This document shows, piece by piece, positions 1 through 7,700 of a stretch of DNA of 64,000 bases (position 1 is its first letter; each line of letters begins with the position of its first letter). Made by a program: the position numbers and the translations under genes. The DNA is taken from assembly GCF_963259705.1 (NCBI RefSeq), contig NC_081842.1, positions 179,307,849 through 179,371,848 on the forward strand. Direction: 5' to 3'. A model generated the notes under the pieces. The model saw only the letters and a list, made by a program, of their open reading frames with translations, did no database searches and was not told the origin of the DNA. This stretch comes from Myotis daubentonii. Taxonomy: Eukaryota; Chordata; Mammalia; Chiroptera; Vespertilionidae.

Positions 1-590
1 CCTAGTCTTTTTCTCTTGGTAACTTTGAGCCAATATCTTTAACTTTTTGAGGCTCAGTTATCAAATCTGTGAAACAATAATACTGACCTCATAGGGTTTC
101 TGTGGATCTCAAATAGAAAGCAAATGCCTGTAGTAAGAGCTCAATGTATTTTAGCATTCTAAACTTCTCCCTAACTTAATTTCAGAAAGAATATGTTGCA
201 TTCAAAAATGCATTGTTAGATGGATGGATGGATGGATGGATGGATGGATGGATGATTGAATAAATGAGGTAAGACTTGAGTAGAGTATAAAATTCCAGGG
301 CATGATGACACAGATGAACCCCACAAGGCAAGCAAGCATCACCTCTCTTATTAGGGGCTCCGAGCCACCAAAGCCCTGAAAAACATCCTCTCTTGCCAAT
401 GGACCCCCTCCCCAGAGGCTATGCCAGGGCCCGTCCCCTTCACAGGGGGCCCAAACAGCTTGTTTTCCTCCTCTTTGTGTGTTGGGAATGTGTGATTTTA
501 CTGTCAGCATGGTGTTTCTAATGAAAGGCAAATGGTGTCCAATGTGACTTGGAAAAAAAGCGTACAAACAACAACAAAATTATATGTTCT
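1..590. other. Unassigned non-coding sequence
   Basis: Apart from the TGGA microsatellite at 219-254 I recognise no repeat, exon or RNA gene here. Open frames on either strand are short, carry no recognisable domain, and one merely translates the microsatellite. Confidence 0.5.
219..254. repeat. (TGGA)n microsatellite
   Basis: About nine uninterrupted TGGA/GATG units, read directly. Tracts of this length are usually polymorphic. Confidence 0.95.
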
Positions 591-770
591 CTTTTCCTGT
601 AGTGTGCGCCGGGAGAATATGTGACTTGTTTGCTGTCAATACAGCTTATAATGACATGGTGCACAGAAGCACTGCCAAATGCATGCAGCATTCATTATAC
701 ACATGTATTAAATGTAATGCGATATGAGTTTGGCGGCAGAGCAGATGAGAGCTGCCCTGGGCTAATTTGG
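590..770. promoter_or_regulatory. Candidate conserved non-coding element (weak)
   Basis: AT-rich, unique-looking sequence with no transposon motif. It includes homeodomain/POU-like words such as ATGCATGCAGCATTCATTA and TACAGCTTATAATGACATG. The regulatory reading is inference from composition and lack of repeats; cross-species alignment would decide. Confidence 0.2.
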
Positions 771-1179
771 AGTTACAGCACCTCTTCCGTGCGTGAAGAA
801 GGGGGAAAGGGAAAGTGGGCAGCAGCATGGGTGTGTAGCAGGATGTCTAGAATTTTCAGGACTAATTCTCGGCTAGGTTGAAAGAAAACATTAGAGCTCA
901 AAGACATATCTTTCTTCAGCAGCAAAAATAAAAAGACATCATTCATAAACAATTCTTGAGATCCTACTAAGGACCAGGCTTGGAACAGGCCCTAGAAATG
1001 AGATGCTTCACCAGCCTGAAAGAAATTATTATTAGTAGTAAAATAAGAAGGAATTCTTATTATTAGTAGAGAGAGAAGCAAGTAGAGAGAGAATGACAAA
1101 ACACCATGATTAATGCAATACTAGCTACAGGCTAAGGTTAATATAAAACTGCAGAGGAGGATAGCTAAACCAGCCAATG

Positions 1180-1460
1180 GTCACTTCCTCTGAGATGTTT
1201 TCCCTGACCCCTCATATATGACCAGGTCATCTTGGTGTATGCCCTCCTGGCAGCCTGGGCTTTCCCTTTACAACATTGGTCATGGTCAAATGTTAGCTGT
1301 GTGTGTGATAATTTCATCAGTGTCTCTCTGGCTTCTGGACTCTCAGCTCCAGGAAGGCAGGGGCCTCATTTACTGTGCTCACAGTTATGTCTCCAGCACC
1401 TGGCACAGTCTCTGGCACATAGTTCATGCTCCAATAATATTTTTAGTTGAATGAAATGGA
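1180..1460 (+). repeat. L2 LINE 3' fragment
   Basis: Shows the L2 tail order: 'CTCCAGGAAGGCAGGGGCC', then 'GTCTCCAGCACCTGGCACAG', then 'GGCACATAGTTCATGCTCCA' followed by an AATAATAT end. The two frames over this stretch are chance readings of the LINE tail. Confidence 0.75.
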
Positions 1461-1936
1461 TAATTGGATACTGTCATATATAAAGTCCATCTTAAAGGAC
1501 ATGGAAGAAACCAGCGAGGTAAATGGATGAAAAAACAGGTGAGCCAAAGGTAGAGGTATGCAGCATGTATAATGGTAGATAAAATTACAGGAGTGAGAAA
1601 GTGCAGAGCCAAATTGAGGGGGAATCAGTAAGAATGAACGGTTGGGATTCTTCACTGTGTTACTCACATTGTCTCTAGTTAGGCAAAAACTTTTGTGAGA
1701 GGCCAAACCTCACCGGTAGTGTCTATGAGAAAGCACACAGGAAACACTAACCTTGATGCAAATGTAACTTGGGAGGCAGATGGGGCACTGAACAAACATC
1801 TTGGTGATGAACTAGATAGAAAAGACACTAGTGTGGCCGCTGAATGAAACCATGTTCAAAGGAGACTGTAGCTAAGGAATGTTTAAGAAATTCTTTTCTA
1901 AGTGGCGAGATGATGATACGAAGGGGCTTATCCATT
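1461..1936. other. Unassigned non-coding sequence
   Basis: Unique-looking sequence; no repeat, RNA gene or exon recognised. Confidence 0.45.
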
Positions 1937-1944
1937 GCTTAGTT

Positions 1945-2180
1945 CAGTGTTGGCGAACCTTTTGAGCTCGGCGTGTCAGCATTTTGAAAAACCCTAACTT
2001 AACTCTGGTGCTGTGTCACATGTAGAAATTTTTTGATATTTGCAACCATAGTAAAACAAAGACTTATATTTTTGATGTTTATTTCATATATTTAAATGCC
2101 ATTTAACAAAGAAAAATCAACCAAAAAAAATGAGTTCGCGTGTCACCTCTGACACGCATGTCATAGGTTCGCCATCACTG
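1945..2180. mobile_element. Non-autonomous hAT transposon, copy 1 of 2
   Basis: A 236-bp element bounded by inverted ends CAGTGTTGGCGAACCT and AGGTTCGCCATCACTG. It is flanked by 8-bp duplications GCTTAGTT (1937-1944) and GCCTAGTT (2181-2188), one mismatch apart. A palindrome around CTCTGACACGCATGTCA lies near the right end. There is no transposase; the interior is AT-rich. It is about 95% identical by eye to 27353-27587. Eight-bp duplications and CAG...CTG ends place it in the hAT superfamily, and high copy number of such elements is established for vesper bats. Confidence 0.9.
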
Positions 2181-2329
2181 GCCTAGTTGATGAAACTCAT
2201 TGAAGGAAATGGCTCCAAAGGAACAAAATAGCTGTGAATGAAATCGTCTCATTAAACATACATTTATACCCATGGGAAAATAAGAGGGTTAACATTAGTA
2301 ATGACTAATATTTTTTGGGAAATCATTAT

Positions 2330-2560
2330 ATACCAGGAAGGAAGAGTGATAATTAGCTTCCACATGCTCTCACATTCAATATTCACAACACTGTAAGGTA
2401 GGCACTGTACAGATCCCACTTAAAGAAGAGATGCATAGGAGGAGACCTAGTGAGGTTAAGTGACTTGCTCAAGATCATATAGCTAGGCAGAGACATAGCC
2501 ATGATCTGAATTGAGATCATTTGACTTTGGAATCCACTTTTCTAACTACCATGTGGCTGA
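2330..2560 (-). repeat. MIR SINE
   Basis: Reverse-complement MIR core: 'GAGGTTAAGTGACTTGCTCA' then 'AGATCATATAGCTAGGCAGA', preceded by the 'TTCACAACACTGTAAGGTAG' segment. Confidence 0.75.
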
Positions 2561-3015
2561 ACCAGGCTGTAAGACAGCCATAGCAGACTGAGTCCTTCGT
2601 TGTCTGGATTTAAATTTAAGTGCACTTGGATCCCTCTTATGAACTCAGCATGAAGTAAAGAACATGTCTTGTCCATCTATTGACCTTACAGTAAAATAAA
2701 CTGGGTCTTAGTGCCAGTTCTTTATGAACCTTAGATGACTTGCTGTCATCATAGCCCTTATGAATTTAGAGATTTGCACAAGCTTTAGGAAGTGATTTTT
2801 GGAAATATTTAGCATGACAAGAGAGTGAGGGATTCAACTGACCAGAGATGGTGCTGGGGGTGGGCGAGTCAGCTCATGGGAAGTCTGATGTGTCACAGGG
2901 AGCCTGACCCAATGGATACTTTTTAAAAGGAGGAAATTGAAAACTGCAAAGGTTATAGGCTTTCCACAGTGCTTTGTAAAACTATATATATGTATGTACA
3001 TAACACACACACACA
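2561..3015. other. Unassigned sequence with short CA tract at its end
   Basis: Nothing recognised except a short ACACAC run at 3003-3015 that forms the left flank of the next Helitron. Confidence 0.45.
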
Positions 3016-3084
3016 TCAACACTAATAAAAGAGAAAAATGGTAATTGGCGTACGAGCTACCCTTTTCATTGGCTAATCAGGGCT

Positions 3085-3176
3085 ATATGCAAATTAACTG
3101 CCAACTAAGATTGGCAGTTAACTGCCAACTAAGATTGGCAGTTAACTGCCAACAAGATGGCGGTTAATTTGCATAT
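3085..3176. repeat. Array of palindromic 24-bp units flanked by inverted octamers
   Basis: Units at 3096-3119, 3120-3143 and degenerate 3144-3165. Each is itself an inverted repeat (AACTGCCAA, 6-nt spacer, TTGGCAGTT). The array is bracketed by ATATGCAAATT (3085-3095) and its inverse AATTTGCATAT (3166-3176), each containing the ATGCAAAT octamer. Confidence 0.95.
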
Positions 3177-3263
3177 GTAGGCACAATGCAGGGAGGCGAA
3201 AGGGAAAGCAGGAAGAAGCCCCCTGCCACTGACAGTGATTGGAAACCCAGGGGGGAGCTAAGA

Positions 3264-3317
3264 GCTGGGGGGCAGGGCAAAGGCGGCCCTGGGGCCGCCT
3301 TTGCCCTGCCCCCCAGC
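3264..3317. repeat. Perfect inverted repeat, 25-bp arms, 4-bp loop
   Basis: Left arm 3264-3288 (GCTGGGGGGCAGGGC... GGCGGCC) and right arm 3293-3317 are exact reverse complements around CTGG. It lies inside the Helitron, far from its terminal hairpin. Confidence 0.97.
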
Positions 3318-3462
3318 CATGATCAGAGAATCAGGTGCCTTTTCCGCCCTGGCCAGTGATAGCAGGATGTAGGGGTGGAGCCAGCGATGGGAGCTGGGCA
3401 CGGTCGAAGCTGGCAGTCCCAGGAGCTAGGGGTCCCTTGCCTGGGCCTAAAGTGAAGCCCAC

Positions 3463-3630
3463 AATCGCGGGGCCGCTGTAGCTGTGGGTCCCCACTGCCC
3501 GGGCCGGACGCCTCAGCCAGAGGTGTCCTGCAGGGGCAGGGGCAGAGCCCGCGTGATCGCGGCACCCCCCGCTGCCACTGCAGGTCCCCGCTGCCCGGGC
3601 CGGACGCCTAGGCCAGAGGCGTCAGGCCTG
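3463..3630. repeat. Two-copy ~96-bp GC-rich tandem unit in the Helitron
   Basis: The block GTCCCC(A/G)CTGCCCGGGCC followed by GGACGCCT occurs at 3488 and 3584, each preceded by an ATCGCGG motif and followed by GCCAGAGG(T/C)GTC. Divergence between the copies is small. Confidence 0.85.
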
Positions 3631-3803
3631 GGCAAGGGGCCGATCCTGCGATTGGAGGGTGATGGGGGTCAACGCCTGAGGGCTCCCAGTATGTGAGAGG
3701 GGGCAGGCTGGGCTGAGGGACACTCCCCCCCACACACACCCAGTGCACGAATTTCGTGCACCGGGCCCCTAGTATACATATATATATGCACATTATCTAT
3801 ATA

Positions 3804-3805
<2 letters not shown>

Positions 3806-3839
<34 letters not shown>
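3806..3839. repeat. (CA)n microsatellite
   Basis: Seventeen CA units between two Helitrons. Confidence 0.95.
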
Positions 3840-3841
<2 letters not shown>

Positions 3842-3842
3842 A

Positions 3843-4097
3843 TCCTATATAGTAAAAGCCTAATATGCAAATCGACTGAACAGTGGAATGACTGGTCGCT
3901 ATGACACGCAATGACCACTAGGGGGCCGATGCTCAATGCAGGAGCTGCCCTCAGCCTGTAGGCCCCAGGCCAGCCAAGGCGGGTGCCAGCAGGGGGTCCC
4001 CTTGATCACCCCACTGTTCACCCCACAGATCAGCCCTGATCGCTGGCCAGGCCTAGGAACCCTACTCATGCACGACTTTCATGCACTGGGCCTCTAG
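3843..4097 (+). mobile_element. Helibat-type non-autonomous Helitron (255 bp)
   Basis: Starts TCCTATATAGTAAAAGCC after host A, ends GGGCCTCTAG before host T. The 3' hairpin TGCACGACTTTCATGCA has decayed pairing. The 5' segment TAATATGCAAATCGACTGAA recurs, with changes, in the copies at 15059, 29538 and 59461. No coding capacity. Confidence 0.92.
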
Positions 4098-4116
4098 TAA
4101 TATATATGCACAAATA

Positions 4117-4175
4117 GGGTTGGGCAAAAGTTGGTTTACAGCTATCATACAAATAAGTGTATACACAATACACTA
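4117..4175 (+). mobile_element. Mariner-type MITE end fragment
   Basis: GGGTTGGGCAAAAGTTGG then TTTACAG immediately after a TA dinucleotide (4115-4116), matching the ends of the complete mariner MITE at 44791-44919. No opposite inverted end was found, so it is truncated; right edge uncertain. Confidence 0.55.
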
Positions 4176-4259
4176 TAAATAGACCTGCACATACTTGCAT
4201 AATTTAAAAAGGTAAATACTGTGCATATGTATATAAGCATATGTACCTTGAATTATACC

Positions 4260-4790
4260 AGCTAAACTTTATTGATTCTTATGTACCTTCTATGCTGTGC
4301 CTTCACAAGCATTATGTTGTTTAATGCTTCACCACACCCTGAGGGAGTAATTGTGATTATTTTCATTTTTTCCAACAAGGACAGTGTCAGCGACCAGCTG
4401 AGCCAGTTATTCTTCAGTCTGTCAGGCTCCTCCAGGCCTGTTCCATGAACAGCCGTGTGATTCTGTCTCTCTTACCTGCCACTACCCATTTGAAAACAGG
4501 TTCCTCTGTGAGCTGGTTCCTCAGTGAGCTTCTGAAGGTCAGAGCTGGAGTCCATTCATCAGAGCTGTGTCTCCATGGCCTATCTATAGCCTATGGCAAC
4601 ACCTTAAATGTGGAGGAAGTGATGGAATGCATTGCTTCAGTGCACCTGGGTAGTAAGTAAAGGGATGCATTGCCTCCATGCACCTGGGTAGCAAGTGACA
4701 GAGCTGGGCTAGAACCCAACGCCCTAAGCAGAGCATGAAGGATCTCTGTACAGCTTCTACAATTCTCTCTGCTCTGAAATCTAACACTTA
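4260..4790 (-). repeat. MIR-related sequence with local duplication
   Basis: Fragments typical of reversed MIR: 'GCATTATGTTGTTTAATGCT' near 4310 and 'AGCAAGTGACAGAGCTGGGC' near 4690. The middle (about 4390-4600) is not assigned, so this may be two fragments. Confidence 0.5.
4624..4696. repeat. Two-copy tandem duplication, ~38-bp period
   Basis: GGAATGCATTGCTTCAGTGC... at 4624-4658 repeats at 4662-4696 as GGGATGCATTGCCTCCATGC..., both continuing into ACCTGGGTAG(T/C)AAGT. Confidence 0.9.
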
Positions 4791-4974
4791 CAGCCATTTC
4801 CTCTTTCTGAATGAGTCACCAGATACTGTCCTATGGCATCTCTTACAGTACTTTCTTGATATTTAACATGAGCATGGCTTCCCCTTTCTGTGAGTTTGTT
4901 TCTCTCTCTTACTGTACCACGGGCTCCTCTGGACTTAAAGGGAAAGGAAGGAATTCACAGTTGTTGAGCTTGTA

Positions 4975-5170
4975 AAGCATGCCAAGCACCATATCAAGGC
5001 CATCACATGCATGAGTTTGTCTTCATGACAATTCTTAGAAACAGATATTTTCTGCCTTCACAGGAAAGCCAATTTGAGCTCAGAAAGTAACATAATCTGA
5101 GGGCTAACACACAGCAATCACAGGCAGAGCTGGGATTTAAACCTGGGTCTTTCTGACGCCAAATTCCATG
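4975..5170 (-). repeat. MIR SINE
   Basis: 'CAGGCAGAGCTGGGATTTAA' and 'CATGCATGAGTTTGTCTTCA' keep reversed MIR order. Confidence 0.65.
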
Positions 5171-5740
5171 ACATGGACATGGACTTTTTCACCTTAGCCT
5201 GATTGCCACATGGCCCAGGCTTCCTCTGCCAGAAACCCTCCTTCCTCCCACAGGCTCCCCTGTATCAGGACCCAATGGTGGCAAGCCTGGCAGTGTGGAG
5301 GGCTGCAGCAAACAGGCTCTGGCATCTTAGAATGCGGCACAAGGTATGCCAGTGCCAGGAAGAACAGTTGGCGAACAGTTGGCGAATGGATATTTTTATG
5401 CAAGGGTTGCTTAGAGGGGGGGGGGGAGAGTGAAAAGAACTGTTTATAAAGAAGCCACAATTAATAAGGTCTTTGTTAGCTTTTTGGATTTAAATTTTCG
5501 ATTCCATTGCTTTGGGTTTGAAAAGGAACCGAAAGGCCCTTGAGGAGCCAAGCTCTCCAGCTACCACAGCGTGAAGACATTTAGGAAACTGGTCCAAGGC
5601 TGAGTGTGTTGAGGATTTTAATGATTCAGCAAGGAGCTCAAAGATGCTCTGAATTCCTTTGGATGGCTTTTCTTCTGGGTCATTTATATCATGCAATGCT
5701 CCATGTGTTGGCTTTAGAGTTATAGCATGACAACGAGAGG
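5171..5740. other. Unassigned non-coding sequence with G tract
   Basis: Overlapping frames on both strands at 5194-5460 lack any recognisable domain. A G homopolymer lies at about 5417-5427. A 10-bp direct repeat, GGCGAACAGTT/GGCGAATGG, is at about 5370-5388. Confidence 0.4.
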
Positions 5741-5766
5741 GGAAAAGGAAAAGGAAAAGGAAAAGA
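5741..5766. repeat. (GGAAAA)n short tandem repeat
   Basis: Four copies of a purine-only 6-mer, read directly. Confidence 0.9.
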
Positions 5767-5814
5767 GAGCACCATGCCTAAGATATCTGGGAGAACTATA
5801 GCCTCTCTAATCCT

Positions 5815-5925
5815 TTGCCTATGTTTTACATTCTTCTCTGGGCCTCAGTGTTCTCATCTGTAAAATGGGAATAAGTATCTATCAAAGTGAGTTATTGTGA
5901 GGATGTAAAACATACCCTCTAAACC
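5815..5925 (+). repeat. MIR SINE
   Basis: 'TCATCTGTAAAATGGGAATA' followed by 'GTTATTGTGAGGATGTAAAA'. Confidence 0.75.
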
Positions 5926-6073
5926 TTAAAAACATTTTGAAATAAGAATACTGGTTACTGTTTGTTGTTTTTTAAGATTACTGTGTTTTGTTTTATTTTT
6001 TAAATAAAGGTTTCCCCTTCCATTATCTCCTTTTATACATAAATTTATTCTTCAAGCAATATATATATATATA

Positions 6074-6353
6074 GTTAGGAGGCGCCATCACATCCAAAAC
6101 AACCGAATGGATGCCCGAACAGGCTGAGTGGGGTAACAAGGCTGGCAGGAGAGTTCGTGAGGGATGACCAAATGACTGAGCAGCAGTCTGTGTGGGGTGA
6201 CCAGGCCAGCAGGGTAGTTAGTGAAGGACGACCAAACGACTGAGCAGCAGGCTGAATGGGGCAACCAGGCTGGCAGGGGGTCAGTGAGGGGTGACCAAGC
6301 CAGCAGAGGGTGGCAGTGAGGGGTGGCCACGACTCACATGTTGAGAACCGCTG
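6074..6353 (+). mobile_element. Truncated hAT-like element containing a 64-bp minisatellite
   Basis: The right end TGTTGAGAACCGCTG (to 6353) is the same terminus as the SPIN element at 6636-6847, followed by CTCTAGGG. The left end is not recognisable; it abuts an AT microsatellite, and no matching duplication is seen. The body is a tandem repeat (6121-6306). Confidence 0.6.
6121..6306. repeat. 64-bp-period minisatellite, ~2.9 copies
   Basis: Units begin AGGCTGAGTGGGG (6121), AGTCTGTGTGGGG (6185) and AGGCTGAATGGGG (6249). Each continues with (A/C)CCAGGC(T/C)(G/A)GCAGG and ends GACTGAGCAGC. The spacing is exactly 64 bp twice. Confidence 0.92.
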
Positions 6354-6469
6354 CTCTAGGGGCTACTCTACAGAACTCCCCTCCTTTAGGACTCTGGTAG
6401 CTCTTCCTCCAAGCTGGGGATATTAACCTCCACTAGTCTTATGTCTGGGTTACTGCCCATCCCTTAGGG

Positions 6470-6538
6470 CAGCAGTCGCCAACTGGTGGTCTGTGGACCA
6501 CTGGTGGCCTGTGAGGTCAAAAAGGTTGGCGACCACTG
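6470..6538. mobile_element. Miniature hAT element, copy A
   Basis: 69 bp with ends CAGCAGTCGCCAAC and GTTGGCGACCACTG. The left flank is CCTTAGGG (6462-6469) and the right flank GTTTAAGG. It is almost entirely terminal sequence around CTGGTGGTC...GGACCACTGG. Confidence 0.75.
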
Positions 6539-6558
6539 GTTTAAGGAAACCTTTGGAG

Positions 6559-6627
6559 CAATGGTCACCAACTGGTGGTCCACGGACCGCTGGTGGTCTG
6601 TGAAGTTCAAAAGTTTGGCGATAGTTG
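6559..6627. mobile_element. Miniature hAT element, copy B
   Basis: 69 bp, same family and orientation as copy A 20 bp upstream. Ends CAATGGTCACCAAC and TTTGGCGATAGTTG are more decayed. Followed by CCTTATGT. Confidence 0.7.
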
Positions 6628-6635
6628 CCTTATGT

Positions 6636-6847
6636 CAGTGGTTCTCAACCTTCTGGCCCTTTAAATACAGTTCCTCATGTTGTGACCCAACCATAGAATT
6701 ATTTTCGTTGCTACTTCATAACTGTAATGTTGCTACTGTTATGAATCGTAATGTAAATATCTGATATACAGGATGGTCTTAGGCGACCCCTGTGAAAAGG
6801 TCTTTCGACCACCGAAGGGGTCGTGACCCACAGGTTGAGAACCGCTG
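6636..6847 (+). mobile_element. SPIN-type hAT transposon, non-autonomous
   Basis: 212 bp with ends CAGTGGTTCTCAACC and GGTTGAGAACCGCTG. Internal words 'TACAGTTCCTCATGTTGTGA', 'TTCGTTGCTACTTCATAACT' and 'GGCGACCCCTGTGAAAAGGT' match what I know of SPIN (Space Invaders), a family established to have moved horizontally among tetrapods. Flanks are CCTTATGT (6628-6635) and CCTTAGGG (6848-6855), 6 of 8 identical. The expected segment between the ATACAGGATG and GATGGTCTTAGG motifs is missing, so this is an internally deleted copy. No transposase. Confidence 0.92.
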
Positions 6848-7062
6848 CCTTAGGGTGTCCTTCCTTGGCCTTCACCCCTATGAGTAGTCCTTCTTTAAGC
6901 TGTTCTCATTTGAGTGTTGCACCAGTTTCTTGCCTGGACCTTGATAGGTTCCCCTAGTGATCTATAAGTGATATCTTGTTTTATTACATTTATCCGTGGA
7001 ACAGACCTGATATACTCCCTTCCTTTGATACAATAGTTGTGTGGGGTTAATTTTTTGTTTTG

Positions 7063-7063
<1 letters not shown>

Positions 7064-7094
<31 letters not shown>
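7064..7094. repeat. (TG)n microsatellite
   Basis: About fifteen TG units, read directly. Confidence 0.95.
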
Positions 7095-7095
<1 letters not shown>

Positions 7096-7540
7096 GTGTT
7101 TTCCTGATCACTAATACTCAACTGAAGCCAAACTGACCCATCTAGTAATCTTGAATGAAACCATGCCCAAGTGCCATAACTTCCTGGCATCTCACTATTC
7201 ACCAGATCTTGTACATTTTAAAATGGCATCTATACGACTGATGTAGATTGGTGCATGGTAGGCACATTGCAAATAGTAATTAATATATTCTTTTTTCCTC
7301 CACCTTGGTGCATGTTTTTCCAGGTTTTTTTTTTTCCTGCTTCGTTTTGATTAATGCAGTACCTTAAACTCCAGTGGGGCTTGTAGAGAAGCACAGTGTG
7401 TAATTTGCAGTTGGATAATTTCCTCATCAGTGGGAGTTGCTCTGGTGCTAATTTGGGCTGTATCCTCTATTTCAGTCCTTTGTCTCATTTGTAAAGAGCA
7501 TACCGTATTGTTCCAACTTCCACGCTTTTTTTTTTTTTTT
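7095..7540. other. Unassigned non-coding sequence with poly-T tract
   Basis: No repeat family recognised; a T homopolymer sits at about 7527-7541. Confidence 0.4.
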
Positions 7541-7544
7541 TGAG

Positions 7545-7700
7545 ATTGTACTTCGTGACTGAAAGTGAGACTGGAAAATCCATTCCACCCTCAGAGCTGT
7601 TGATTACAGAGCTTGTATGCAAAAAGGCACCATCGTTAGGGAAAATCAAAATGTACCAATTTCTCTGCTGTTGGGTATAATCTTGATTTGCATTTGCTGG
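7545..7700. promoter_or_regulatory. Candidate conserved non-coding element
   Basis: Repeat-free, AT-rich block with words such as TTGATTTGCATTTGCTGGAG (near-octamer) and GGGAAAATCAAAATGTACC. Inference from composition only. Confidence 0.22.

Larger units (their letters stand above)
3016..3772 (+). mobile_element. Helibat-type non-autonomous Helitron (757 bp)
   Basis: Rolling-circle element starting TCAACACTAATAAAAGAG and ending GGGCCCCTAG. The host base before it is A and after it T, as expected for AT insertion. The terminal hairpin is 3743-3761 (arms GTGCACGAA / TTCGTGCAC, 1-nt loop), 11 nt from the CTAG end. No Rep/helicase frame is present, so it is mobilised in trans. The interior is GC- and CpG-rich and holds an array of palindromic 24-bp units (3096-3165), a perfect 25-bp-arm hairpin (3264-3317) and a two-copy 96-bp tandem unit (3463-3630). 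Three open frames across it are not conserved-looking proteins. A captured host fragment cannot be excluded. Confidence 0.92.

Noticed and set aside
3096..3165. CRISPR-like array
   Set aside because: Units are contiguous palindromes without spacers, in a mammalian Helitron.
3240..3720. CpG island marking a promoter
   Set aside because: The CpG-rich stretch lies wholly inside a transposed Helitron, so it does not indicate a host promoter by itself.
6088..6330. 80-codon minus-strand repetitive protein
   Set aside because: Produced by the 64-bp minisatellite; 64 is not a multiple of three, so the apparent peptide repeat shifts frame between units.
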